NCBI GenBank assembly: GCA_016222825.1
Contig: JACRQF010000019.1
Location: 310,001 to 374,000 of the forward strand
Direction: 5' to 3'
Source of the DNA: Verrucomicrobiota bacterium
GTDB lineage: Bacteria; Verrucomicrobiota; Verrucomicrobiia; CAIQCK01
DNA: 64,000 nucleotides
The notes beneath the pieces are model-generated. The model ran no database searches, was not told where the DNA came from, and saw nothing but the letters and a program-made list of their open reading frames with translations. Of this stretch, positions 8,723 through 16,391 are shown one piece after another. Every line of letters begins with the position of its first letter. Within the stretch, counting starts at the first letter, position 1. The translations under genes and the position numbers were made by a program.

Positions 8723-8859
8723 CGCGCAGTCAGTTTCCTTTCTGTTGGCGCGGAAGTGTGACAGGACGCGGGAAATTTTCAAGAGCGGCGACGATGGCAG
8801 AGGCGCGGACTGGGCGGAAGAACCGCGCGCCAACACGCTGAAGCTGCCGTGGAGCCGCG

Positions 8860-9282
8860 TCAGCCGGCGACTTCGGAGAAGGAGAGGTTCTTGACGCCGG
8901 ACGCGGCGCAGGCGTCGAGCACGTCAATCACGCGCTGGTGCATGCTGTTGGGGGCTGGCGCGATATAGACGGGGAACTTGTCGCCGAAGCGTCCGATGAG
9001 GGATTTGAGCTTGTCGCGCAACGCCTGCAGCTTGTCGTCCATCGGCGTGCCGACGGGCGCTTCGTTGAAGGTGACGGAACCGTCGGGCTGGATGCCGAGA
9101 TAAACCTCCATCTCGACCACCGCGCCGCCTTCGCCGGAGCCGGGGAGGGAAACGCCGATCTGGCCTTCGGGCTTGACCGTGGCCGCGGTGCACATGAAGA
9201 ACATGATCAGCAGCGCGACGATGTCCACGATCGGTGTGATTTGAAAACCGATCTCCTGTTCCTGGGGTTCGTGGGTTCTCAT
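8860..9282 (-). CDS. ExbD/TolR-family biopolymer transport protein (second copy)
   Basis: 140 residues: short cytoplasmic N-terminus, one transmembrane helix (about 15-35, PIVDIVALLIMFFMCTAA) with the family Asp (VDIV) that takes part in proton-driven function, then a periplasmic domain ending with the ExbD-type VIDVLDACAASGVKNLSF. ExbD works with ExbB to energise TonB-like proteins at the outer membrane. The start overlaps the stop of the other ExbD gene in an ATGA arrangement, so translation is coupled. Paired, non-identical ExbD genes suggest a heteromeric stator. Confidence 0.88.
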   Translation of the reverse strand: MRTHEPQEQEIGFQITPIVDIVALLIMFFMCTAATVKPEGQIGVSLPGSGEGGAVVEMEVYLGIQPDGSVTFNEAPVGTPMDDKLQALRDKLKSLIGRFGDKFPVYIAPAPNSMHQRVIDVLDACAASGVKNLSFSEVAG

Positions 9283-9764
9283 TTACTTTTCGCCGCTGCT
9301 TTTGCCTTGGCGCCCGCGCCGCTGGCGTCGAAGGTGCCGAAGACCAGGTTGGCAATGCCCGCCTCGGCGATGACCTTCGTCAGGCGCGAGATGAACACGT
9401 AGGGGCAATCTTTCTGGGCGCGGATGTAGGCGCTCTTGATACCGACGTCGTTCATGCGCCGGCTGAGGATCGGCGCCAGTTGCTCCGGCTCGGTGTATTT
9501 CTTCTCTTCGAAAAAGGTCTCGGCGACGCGCTCGACCGGCTGCCAGGTGACGTGGATGTAGGCCCATCCGTCGCGTTCTTTGATTTCACGCGCGCTGATG
9601 GCTTCCGGCAGGGACACCTCCATCGTGGCGCGCATCACGTCCAGCGAGGAGATGGCCATGAAGAAGGTCAACAGCACGAACAAGATGTCCGCCATGGCCG
9701 CGATACAAATATCGGGGTCCTCCATCTCGTTCATGAAGGCGTTGGCTTTGGAATCTTTCTTCAT
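9279..9764 (-). CDS. ExbD/TolR-family biopolymer transport protein (first copy)
   Basis: 161 residues: basic N-terminus (MKKDSKANAF), PDICIAAMADILFVLLTFFMA transmembrane helix with the conserved Asp (MADI), then a periplasmic domain ending VIAEAGIANLVFGTFD, and an Ala/Lys-rich tail. It is divergent from the neighbouring ExbD but of the same fold, with a longer periplasmic region containing the insertion EEKKYTEPEQLAPILS. It follows the ExbB gene by 62 bases and overlaps the next ExbD by four. Together they form a Ton/Tol-type motor. Confidence 0.87.
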   Translation of the reverse strand: MKKDSKANAFMNEMEDPDICIAAMADILFVLLTFFMAISSLDVMRATMEVSLPEAISAREIKERDGWAYIHVTWQPVERVAETFFEEKKYTEPEQLAPILSRRMNDVGIKSAYIRAQKDCPYVFISRLTKVIAEAGIANLVFGTFDASGAGAKAKAAAKSK

Positions 9765-9826
9765 GGCTGTCTCGCGCTTACTGCAAACTAGTCTAGACCA
9801 TCACGACGCCGGCCGCCAATGGCCGC

Positions 9827-10762
9827 TCAGGCCCACTCCAGGGTGGACTTGCAGTTCGGGCAGTTCGGGATGCCTTGCGGAATCTGCGCGTTGCAGTTGG
9901 GGCAAGGCACGATGACGGCGCCCTCGGCGGGGGCGGCCTTGGGCATTTCGCCTGCGGCTGCCGGCGCGGCGGCGGCCGGGGCTGCGCCGCCGGCAAGCTC
10001 GACTTCGAGTTGCGGGCCGATCTTGATGCCTTGGAGCTGCTCGTAGGGCACGTCTTCCAGGAGGACGTTGATGATGTCCTCAACGGCGACGATGATCTCC
10101 TGGGTCTTGTTGCGGAAGAAGTAGAAACCCATGAATCCAGGCACCGCGACGAACAGACCGGCGGCGGTGTTCACGAGCGCCTCGGAGATGGCGCCGGCCA
10201 GCTTCGTCGGGTCGGCGATGATGCCGCCGCCGGCAAGGGCGGCGAAGGCGTGAATCATGCCCACGACCGTGCCCATCAGACCGAACATGGGAGCGATAAC
10301 CCCGATCATCGAGAGGTAGCTGCAACGCGCGCGCCAGCCCATGGCCTCCTTCAGCGCGTGGTCGGCGAGGATCTCATGCACGACTTCCTTGCCGCGGCCG
10401 ACGCGCTGGATGGCGGGCTTGAGCACGTTGGTCAGGAAGCAGGGGTTCTTGTCGCATACGCGCCACGCTTCCTGGTAGTTGCCGTCGGTGACGGCCTTTT
10501 GCAGTTGGTCCACGATGGGTTTCGGCGCGGCCTTGGGCACGCGCAGCCGGAAAACGCACTCCAGGATCAGCCCGACGGTGACGACCGAGAGCATGAGCGT
10601 CAGGATCATCATCGGACCGCCCGCTTTGATCGTGTCCCAGAGCGTTTCCTGCTGGGCCGCCGCGTGGGCGCTACCGGGCAACGCGGCTCCGAGGATCAGC
10701 AACGCGATGGTCGCTGTCCAGCGGTGGGACGTTGTGAAGAGGGTGGTGAGTTTGTTTCTCAT
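9827..10762 (-). CDS. ExbB/TolQ/MotA-type proton channel protein with C-terminal zinc ribbon
   Basis: 311 residues. A signal peptide-like N-terminus is followed by GGPMMILTLMLSVVTVGLILECVF (first helix) and the family core with GVIAPMFGLMGTVVGMIHAFAAL and ISEALVNTAAGLFVAVPGFMGFYFF, which are the conserved channel helices. After an Ala/Pro linker (about 265-285) the protein ends with CPNCNAQIPQGIPNCPNC, a four-cysteine zinc-ribbon-like module not found in canonical ExbB. ATG 10762 has AGGAG upstream and was preferred to the in-frame start 13 codons earlier. It is the second gene of the operon 11595 to 8860. Confidence 0.88.
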   Translation of the reverse strand: MRNKLTTLFTTSHRWTATIALLILGAALPGSAHAAAQQETLWDTIKAGGPMMILTLMLSVVTVGLILECVFRLRVPKAAPKPIVDQLQKAVTDGNYQEAWRVCDKNPCFLTNVLKPAIQRVGRGKEVVHEILADHALKEAMGWRARCSYLSMIGVIAPMFGLMGTVVGMIHAFAALAGGGIIADPTKLAGAISEALVNTAAGLFVAVPGFMGFYFFRNKTQEIIVAVEDIINVLLEDVPYEQLQGIKIGPQLEVELAGGAAPAAAAPAAAGEMPKAAPAEGAVIVPCPNCNAQIPQGIPNCPNCKSTLEWA

Positions 10763-10818
10763 ATTGTCGTTTTCTCCTGCTCTGATGCGATACACATTCA
10801 CTTTTCGGTGAAGAGATT

Positions 10819-11595
10819 CTACTGATCGGACGCCTTGGCGGTCTTGGGTTGCAGTTTCTTCTTCAACTCATCCGCCTTGGCCTGTGCGACGCGGGCGCTC
10901 TGGTCGTCCTGATAATACAGGACCGCCGTTGTCAGATAGCATTCCAGCGCCTTCTGCTCGTCGCCTTTGCCGGCGAAACAATCGCCCAGCGTCAGATAGG
11001 CCTGGCCGAACATCCGCGCCTCGGCGGGTGTCAGCACCAGCTTGCCGACCGCGGCCTTGACGACCTCGGCGAGCGCGGCGATGGCCTCGTCGTATTTCTT
11101 CTCGCCCGCCAGCCCGACGGCCAGGAACGGCTTCACGCGGTTCAGTTGGGTCGGCTGCGCTTCGCCGAACGCCTTTGCGACCGCGTTGGCTTCCGTAAAT
11201 TGCTTCAGTTCCGTGTGGCACCGGACGACGGCGACGACCGCATCCTGGACCCACGGCGAGGGCAGCACCAGGTAACTGGTCGCCAGTGGCTTCAGCACCG
11301 CCAGCGCCTCGGCATACTTGCCGGCGTCAACGGCCGCCAACGCTTCCCTCACGCCTTTACGCTCCGCGAGGTTCCAGTTGGCAATGCTCGACCACGGCAT
11401 CGGGGCGTTGCCGCTCGGCGTCTGGTAGTAGAGGTTCTTCGCGTCGGAGCCAGTGATGACCACGTCGCGGCGCTGGCCGGTCTTGAGGATGAAGTAGTCA
11501 CCGGCGGTTTGTGCCATCGCCGCCGAAGCCACTGCGCTGGCTGCAAGGATGCCGCCGACCGCCCGAATTAGATGAATTCTGAACGCCATAACCAT
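10819..11595 (-). CDS. secreted helical-repeat protein upstream of ExbB
   Basis: 258 residues with a signal peptide (RAVGGILAASAVASAAMA), a small beta-rich opening (YFILKTGQRRDVVITGSDAKNLYYQTPSG), and helical repeats resembling tetratricopeptide units (about 85-245, for example EAIAALAEVVKAA, AYLTLGDCFAGKGDEQKALECYLTTAVLYYQD). It is probably periplasmic or anchored and is the first gene before ExbB/ExbD/ExbD, an arrangement common in planctomycete and verrucomicrobial genomes. A role in assembling or regulating the motor is inferred from position only. A second in-frame ATG at 11589 is possible. Confidence 0.75.
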   Translation of the reverse strand: MVMAFRIHLIRAVGGILAASAVASAAMAQTAGDYFILKTGQRRDVVITGSDAKNLYYQTPSGNAPMPWSSIANWNLAERKGVREALAAVDAGKYAEALAVLKPLATSYLVLPSPWVQDAVVAVVRCHTELKQFTEANAVAKAFGEAQPTQLNRVKPFLAVGLAGEKKYDEAIAALAEVVKAAVGKLVLTPAEARMFGQAYLTLGDCFAGKGDEQKALECYLTTAVLYYQDDQSARVAQAKADELKKKLQPKTAKASDQ

Positions 11596-11737
11596 GAAAG
11601 GCGCGAGGCTTTTAGCAAATCAGCCCGAAGCCCGTCAAATAGGAATTGCATCTTAGGCGAAGAAAATCGCCCCCGCAAGGGCGTCTTGGCGCGGAATGAT
11701 TGGGCAGCGCCGAGGCCGCCGTGTATATTCGCCCGCA

Positions 11738-13300
11738 ATGAAGCCGCAAGCGAACAATCCGCCGACACCGGAAGAGGTGCAGCAGAAACTCGCCGAGTTC
11801 ATGAAGCAGCAGTTCGGCGACAAGGCTGTTTTTGTCAGCATGCCCGGCCAGCCGGAGGAAGCCGCCACCGAAGAGCATGGCGAGGCCGCCGAGGAGAAAC
11901 CGCTGGCCTTCGAGTTCCATTTCAGGCCCAAGGACATCAAGACGCACCTCGACCGCTTCGTCATCCGCCAGGATGAGGCCAAAAAGGTCCTCGCCATCGC
12001 CGTTTGCGACCACTACAACCACGTCAAGCTCGCCGAGGCCGGCAAGGCCGAACGCGAGTATCACAAGCAGAACGTCGTCCTCATCGGCCCGACCGGTGTT
12101 GGCAAGACCTACCTCATCAAGTGCATCGCCCAGCTCATCGGCGTGCCGTTCGTCAAGGGCGACGCCACCAAGTTCAGCGAAACCGGCTACGTCGGCGGCG
12201 ATGTCGAGGACCTCGTCCGCGAGCTGGTCACGCGCGCCGACGGCAACGTCAAGCTCGCCCAATATGGCATCATCTACGTGGACGAGATAGACAAGATCGC
12301 CGCGGCTTCGCACAACACCGGCCGCGACGTTTCCGGCCGCGGCGTGCAGAGCAACCTGCTCAAGCTCATGGAGGAAACCGAGGTGCCGCTGCGCTCGCAG
12401 ACCGACCTCACCGGCCAGCTCCAGGCGGCGATGGAGTTCCAGCGCCACGGCAAGGTCAAGCGCCCGACCATCAACACCCGCCACATCCTCTTCATCGTCA
12501 GCGGCGCGTTCGACAAGCTCGAAGACATCGCCCGCTCGCGGTTGCGCGAGGCGCAGATCGGTTTCGGCGCGAAACTGCGCGGCGAAATCCCCCGCGCCGA
12601 CCTGATGCGGAAGGCGACGACGGAAGACTTGATCCAGTTCGGCTTCGAGCCGGAGTTCGTCGGCCGGCTGCCCGTTCGCGTCGTCTGCGACGAACTGTCG
12701 GAGGATGACCTCTTCGCCGTCCTCAAGCGGAGCGAAGGCTCGGTGATCCACCAATACGAGCAGAGCTTCCGCGCGTTCGGCATTGACGTGCTCTTCTCCG
12801 ACGACGGCTTGCGCGCCATCGCGCGGCAGGCGGCGGTGGAGCGGACGGGCGCGCGGGCGTTGATGACGGTGTGCGAGCGCGTGCTGCGCGACTTCAAGTT
12901 CCATCTGCCGTCGAGCAGCATCCGCAGCTTCGTCGTGACGGCGGAGCTGGTGGAAAACCCGGCGCGCGAACTGGAGAAACTCCTGGCCGACCCGGACTAC
13001 GAGCCGCGCCTCGTGACCCGCCAACTGGCGGACCAGTGGGCCGAGCGGTTCGGCCAGAAGCACGACTTCAAGGTTCGTTTCGAGCCGGACGCAGCCGAAG
13101 CCGTGGTGGAGCGCGCCCTCGGGGCGCGCAGGCCCGTGCGCGACGTGTGCGACGAACTGTTCAAGGACTACGAGTTCGGCCTCAAGCTCGCCGGGAAGAA
13201 CTCCGGCCGGAACGAGTTCGCCCTGCCGCGCGCCGCCGTGGAGAACCCGGAGCGGTTCCTGAGCGAACTGGTGGTCGCGTCGTATCGGCCCAACGGCTGA
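11738..13300 (+). CDS. ClpX-like AAA+ ATPase with duplicated C-terminal domain
   Basis: 520 residues. There is no N-terminal zinc-binding domain; instead about 55 variable residues precede RPKDIKTHLDRFVIRQDEAKKVL. Walker A GPTGVGKT (about 117-124), Walker B IIYVDEIDKIA (about 178-188), and a ClpX-type RNLL-like segment (VQSNLLKLMEETEVPL) are intact, as is PEFVGRLPV. The ClpX small domain (about 352-418, DDGLRAIARQAAVERTGARA to NPARELEKLL) appears a second time (about 447-513, DAAEAVVERALGARRPVRDV to NPERFLSELV). Family role is ATP-driven unfolding of proteins for a protease, but no ClpP gene is adjacent and the duplication makes a specialised role likely. Confidence 0.88.
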   Translation: MKPQANNPPTPEEVQQKLAEFMKQQFGDKAVFVSMPGQPEEAATEEHGEAAEEKPLAFEFHFRPKDIKTHLDRFVIRQDEAKKVLAIAVCDHYNHVKLAEAGKAEREYHKQNVVLIGPTGVGKTYLIKCIAQLIGVPFVKGDATKFSETGYVGGDVEDLVRELVTRADGNVKLAQYGIIYVDEIDKIAAASHNTGRDVSGRGVQSNLLKLMEETEVPLRSQTDLTGQLQAAMEFQRHGKVKRPTINTRHILFIVSGAFDKLEDIARSRLREAQIGFGAKLRGEIPRADLMRKATTEDLIQFGFEPEFVGRLPVRVVCDELSEDDLFAVLKRSEGSVIHQYEQSFRAFGIDVLFSDDGLRAIARQAAVERTGARALMTVCERVLRDFKFHLPSSSIRSFVVTAELVENPARELEKLLADPDYEPRLVTRQLADQWAERFGQKHDFKVRFEPDAAEAVVERALGARRPVRDVCDELFKDYEFGLKLAGKNSGRNEFALPRAAVENPERFLSELVVASYRPNG

Positions 13301-13334
13301 TCCGCATGGCGGAAAACTCCAAAGGGACGGTAAT

Positions 13335-13528
13335 GGGCGCAACCGGGCACACGCACCGTAGCGCAGGTTTCCAACCTGCTGTGTCGCGGATTTCCAATCC
13401 GCGGGCCGCCGCCCAACAATCGCGTTGTCTCGTGCAAACGCGCCGCCGGCTGGAAGCCGGCGAAACAGCAGGTTGGAAACCTGCGCTACACGGGGCCGCG
13501 AGCGTGGTGCGTGTGCCCGGATGCGCCC
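13335..13528. repeat. nested inverted repeat containing a GTAG...CTAC REP-like element
   Basis: The outer arms (13335-13357 and 13506-13528) are 23 bases long and complementary with one mismatch. Immediately inside the left arm a second inverted repeat begins with GTAGCGCAGG (13358) and ends CCTGCGCTAC (13489). Between them lie smaller hairpins CGGATTTCCAATCCG and GCCGGCTGGAAGCCGGC. The GTAG foot is the tetranucleotide found at REP hairpins recognised by RAYT transposases. It occupies the gap between the ClpX-like and FIST genes. Confidence 0.7.
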
Positions 13529-13591
13529 GAGTTTTCTTTGCTTCAGGCTTTCCGCTTGCGCCAGGCGTCCGGCGCGCGCATTTTAGGCCGG

Positions 13592-14785
13592 ATGAAATTC
13601 TCGGCAGCCATTTCCAGTGAGACCAGTGCGGACAAGATCGCGGACGATCTGTGCGAACGCACCCGCGCGGGGTTGGGCGCCGCAAAGGTGGACCTCGCGA
13701 TGCTCTTCGTCTCGCCGAAGTTTGTCGGCGCGCTGCCGGACCTCATCGAAGACATCCACCTCCGGCTTGGCGCGCGGTGCCTCATCGGATGCACCGGCGG
13801 CGGCATCATCGGCGTGGATCGCGAAGTGGAGGGGTCGCCGGCCGTGGCGCTCTGGGCGGCGTCGCTGCCGGGCGTGACGGTGCAGCCGTTCCGCGTCACG
13901 CAGCAGCAGGTGGAGGAGTCCAACGGCCCCGCGTTCTGGCATTCGGAACTGGGCATCGGGCCGGAGGACGAGCCTTCGCTGGTGCTGCTGCCGGACCCTT
14001 TCAGCATGGACGCCACGCGCGCGGTGGAGGAACTCAGCGCGGCGTATCCGGGCCGGCCGCTGGTCGGCGGGCTGGCCAGCGGCGCGCGGCAGGCCGGCGA
14101 GAACCGCGTCTGGATCGGCGAGAAAGTTTACGAGGACGGCGCGGTGGGCGTGGCGCTCTGCGGCGCGGTGCGGTTGCGCGCCATCGTCAGCCAGGGCTGC
14201 CGGCCCATCGGCGAGCCGCTCATCGTCACCAAGGCCCAGCGCAACATCATCGTCGAACTGGCCAACCAGCCGCCCGTGGTGGCGTTGCAGGAAACGCTCA
14301 AGGCGCTCTCCGAGCAGGACCGCAAGCTCGCCCAGCAGGCCCTCTTCATCGGCCGCGTCATCAACGAATACCAGGCCGACTTCCACCGCGGCGACTTCCT
14401 CATCCGCAACATCGTCGGCCTCGACCCGAACAACGGCGCCATCGCCATCGGCGACCGCGAGATCCGTTCCGGCCAGACCGTCCAGTTCCAACTGCGCGAC
14501 GGCGTCACCGCCAACGAAGACCTGCGCGAGCTGATCGAGAAGCAGGAAGTTGCCCTCGCGAAAAACCCGCCCGAGGGCGCGCTGCTCTTCTCCTGCCTCG
14601 GCCGCGGCGAAAACCTCTTCGGCAAACCGAACCACGACGTGGGCCTCATCCGCGAGAAGATCGGCCCGCTGCCGCTGGCGGGCTTCTTCTGCAACGGCGA
14701 GATCGGCCCCGTCGGCGACAAGACCTTCGTCCACGGCTTCACCAGCGTCCTCGCCCTCTTCGAGCCGGTCGGCAAGAGCAACTGA
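13592..14785 (+). CDS. FIST domain-containing signal protein
   Basis: 397 residues with a FIST N-terminal domain (about 20-225: VDLAMLFVSPKFVG, LIGCTGGGIIGVDREVEG, PLVGGLASGARQ) and a FIST C-terminal domain (about 226-380: FLIRNIVGLDPNNGAIAIGD, GALLFSCLGRGENLFG, GFFCNGEIGPVGDKTFVHGFTSVLALF). FIST domains are predicted small-ligand sensors, with amino acids proposed, in signal transduction. No output domain is attached, so it is a stand-alone cytoplasmic protein. ATG 13592 precedes the conserved domain directly; the upstream in-frame extension from 13511 crosses the repeat element and is unlikely to be coding. Confidence 0.85.
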   Translation: MKFSAAISSETSADKIADDLCERTRAGLGAAKVDLAMLFVSPKFVGALPDLIEDIHLRLGARCLIGCTGGGIIGVDREVEGSPAVALWAASLPGVTVQPFRVTQQQVEESNGPAFWHSELGIGPEDEPSLVLLPDPFSMDATRAVEELSAAYPGRPLVGGLASGARQAGENRVWIGEKVYEDGAVGVALCGAVRLRAIVSQGCRPIGEPLIVTKAQRNIIVELANQPPVVALQETLKALSEQDRKLAQQALFIGRVINEYQADFHRGDFLIRNIVGLDPNNGAIAIGDREIRSGQTVQFQLRDGVTANEDLRELIEKQEVALAKNPPEGALLFSCLGRGENLFGKPNHDVGLIREKIGPLPLAGFFCNGEIGPVGDKTFVHGFTSVLALFEPVGKSN

Positions 14786-14844
14786 CGCCGCCCGCGCAGC
14801 AGAATCCCCGCGACCGATTGCCCTGCGCCGTCGGGTCGCGAATC

Positions 14845-14911
14845 GTAGCCGCATCACTCCGTGACGCGATTCGGAATCATCCATGATCGCGTCACGGAGT
14901 GACGCGGCTAT
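14845..14911. repeat. REP-like inverted repeat (GTAG start)
   Basis: Arms of 26 bases (14845-14870 and 14886-14911) are complementary with two mismatches, and each carries its own small hairpin TCAC-TCC-GTGA. The left arm starts with GTAGCCGC; the right arm ends CGGCTAT, one base off CTAC. It lies after the FIST gene in a 588-base stretch (14786-15373) that holds four such elements and a collagen gene fragment and no intact gene. Confidence 0.65.
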
Positions 14912-15001
14912 TTTGCGGTTTCCTCATCGCCTCCTCACCTGAATCAACGAGGGTGTCCGAAAGTTAGTGTATCGGGGTGGGACGCCTGTAGGATTTTGCA
15001 G

Positions 15002-15078
15002 GTAGGGCGAGGCGTCCCTGCCGAGCCGCTGGCGTCCAATATGCGCGGCCCGCGGCTCATCGGGACGATTCGCCCTAC
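15002..15078. repeat. REP-like inverted repeat GTAGGGCGA...TCGCCCTAC
   Basis: Starts GTAGGGCGAGGCGTCCC and ends CGGGACGATTCGCCCTAC, with the internal pair GAGCCGC/GCGGCTC. A further copy of the arm, GGGACGCCTGTAG, stands just upstream at 14979-14991. Further out, GTGTCCGA (14954-14961) is inverted as TCGGACAC (15131-15138), suggesting a larger nested structure. Confidence 0.6.
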
Positions 15079-15154
15079 CAACAAATCGCATCACTCGCCC
15101 TGCCTGATATTTTTGCTCACACACAAATACTCGGACACGCCCGAATCAACTCAT

Positions 15155-15219
15155 CACCTCGCCGCCGCGCCGAAGAAAGCGTTGGCCCAATCGCGGAAGG
15201 CGCGCATCTCGCTCTGCGT
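15155..15219 (-). pseudogene. duplicated 3' fragment of the collagen-like gene
   Basis: About 65 bases match, nearly base for base, the end of the collagen-like gene at 15374-15440, encoding the same tail (SEMRAFRDWANAFFGAAA). The copy stops abruptly in GCGTGG, where a 22-base-arm inverted repeat begins. It is a remnant left by tandem duplication or gene conversion and has no start or domain of its own. Confidence 0.7.
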
Positions 15220-15220
15220 G

Positions 15221-15292
15221 GTGGACCGCGACCTCCGGGCGCGGTTGTTGCTGTTCAGCAAGAGGAAAGCGCGCCCGGAGGTCGCGCTCCAC
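15221..15292. repeat. inverted repeat with 22-bp arms (GTGGACC...CTCCAC)
   Basis: Arms 15221-15242 and 15271-15292 are complementary with one mismatch, with GTGG/CCAC ends in place of GTAG/CTAC. It directly abuts the collagen gene fragment and is followed eight bases later by the next element. Confidence 0.65.
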
Positions 15293-15300
15293 CTTTTCCT

Positions 15301-15366
15301 GTAGCGGCGGTGTCTCACCGCCGGCGAGACCGGCGCTACAGGCCGGCGCTCGCAGAGCGCCGCTAC
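15301..15366. repeat. REP-like pair GTAGCGGCG...CGCTAC
   Basis: Contains hairpins GGCGGTG-TCT-CACCGCC and GCGCTC-GCA-GAGCGC, starts with GTAG and ends with CTAC; a further CTAC falls between the two hairpins. It ends eight bases before the stop codon of the collagen-like gene on the reverse strand and may serve as its transcription end. Confidence 0.65.
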
Positions 15367-15373
15367 AGTTCGT

Positions 15374-16141
15374 TCACCTCGCCGCCGCGCCGAAGAAGGC
15401 GTTCGCCCAATCGCGGAAGGCGCGCATCTCGCTCTGCGTGGGGTTCTCGCTGAAGTCGCCGGTGAACGGGCCGATGCCGGCGGGGTTCCTCGCCGTGTCG
15501 TTGATCGCGTCGGTGAGTTGCTGCGCGCTCACTTCTCCCTGAGGTCCGGCGGGGCCTTGCGCGCCGTCATTTCCTGGCGAACCTGCCGGCCCCGGATCAC
15601 CTTGCGGACCGGGGCCGCCTGCGGCGCCTGCGGGACCGGTAATCGTCAGCAGCCGCCAACGCGCGTCCATGTCCGGCGGCGGGCCGGAGAGGCCGTCGGC
15701 AAAGGCGACGTAGAGGTTGCCGTTGTAGGCCACCACGTCGGCGCGCGCGTAGCCCGTCCACGCATCCCAATCGCCGCGCAGGTTGAAGCCCGGCCCCGGT
15801 TCGCCCGGCGCGCCCGTGGCCCCGGGCGGTCCGCTGGCCGCGTAAAACGGGCCGTAGCTGGTGTAGTCGCTCATGTCAATGACGACGCGCCCGTCGCCGT
15901 TGTCGCGGACGTTGGCGATGCCCCGCCCATCGGCCCCGGCCGGTCCGGGCACAGTGGAGTCCGCTCCCGCCGGCCCTGCGGGTCCGGGTTCTCCGGGCGG
16001 TCCTTGCTGCCCCGCGGGGATGGCGGCGATCTGCGCGGCCAGTTCGCCGTCGCGGTCGTTGAGGGCGTTGAAGTTGTTGCGAAGCAAGTCGGCTTCCACT
16101 TCGTCGCCGTTCTGGGGATGGTTTGCGTCGAATGTAGGCAT
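15374..16141 (-). CDS. collagen-like Gly-X-Y repeat protein
   Basis: 255 residues without a classical signal peptide. N-terminal helical part (about 1-40, NHPQNGDEVEADLLRNNFNAL), three Gly-X-Y collagen tracts (about 46-72, 103-117 and 166-203: GPPGEPGPAGPAGA and similar), separated by a compact beta segment (about 118-165, GDWDAWTGYARADVVAYNGNLYVAF) resembling the small carbohydrate-binding modules of chitinases and phage-tail-like fibres, and a conserved tail. Bacterial collagen-like proteins form triple helices in surface or fibre structures. GAGGA lies just before the ATG. Its 3' end is duplicated downstream, and array B lies upstream between it and the divergent FnIII gene. Confidence 0.8.
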   Translation of the reverse strand: MPTFDANHPQNGDEVEADLLRNNFNALNDRDGELAAQIAAIPAGQQGPPGEPGPAGPAGADSTVPGPAGADGRGIANVRDNGDGRVVIDMSDYTSYGPFYAASGPPGATGAPGEPGPGFNLRGDWDAWTGYARADVVAYNGNLYVAFADGLSGPPPDMDARWRLLTITGPAGAAGGPGPQGDPGPAGSPGNDGAQGPAGPQGEVSAQQLTDAINDTARNPAGIGPFTGDFSENPTQSEMRAFRDWANAFFGAAAR

Positions 16142-16391
16142 GGTTTCCTCGGGGTTGAACTGCCGCCTTTTACTCCCGTCCCGGCGTTCGCTTCAAGCCA
16201 GAAAACGGCCTTTTTTTGCCAGCCCCGGGCCAGACGCCGCGCCGCCGGCCTGAATTCCGGCCCGAACGCCTCTCCGTCAGCGCAAAGCGCGTTTTAGCAG
16301 CATCTTAACCAGAGAAAGCCCCCATCCATCCTGCCCTCGATTCGTCGAGTTTTAGGTTTCGATTTTGATTTTTGAAACCAAAAATGAAAAT

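Noticed and set aside
11612..13342. Reverse-strand open frame opposite the ClpX-like gene
   Set aside because: Antisense shadow caused by GC-rich codons; no family features.
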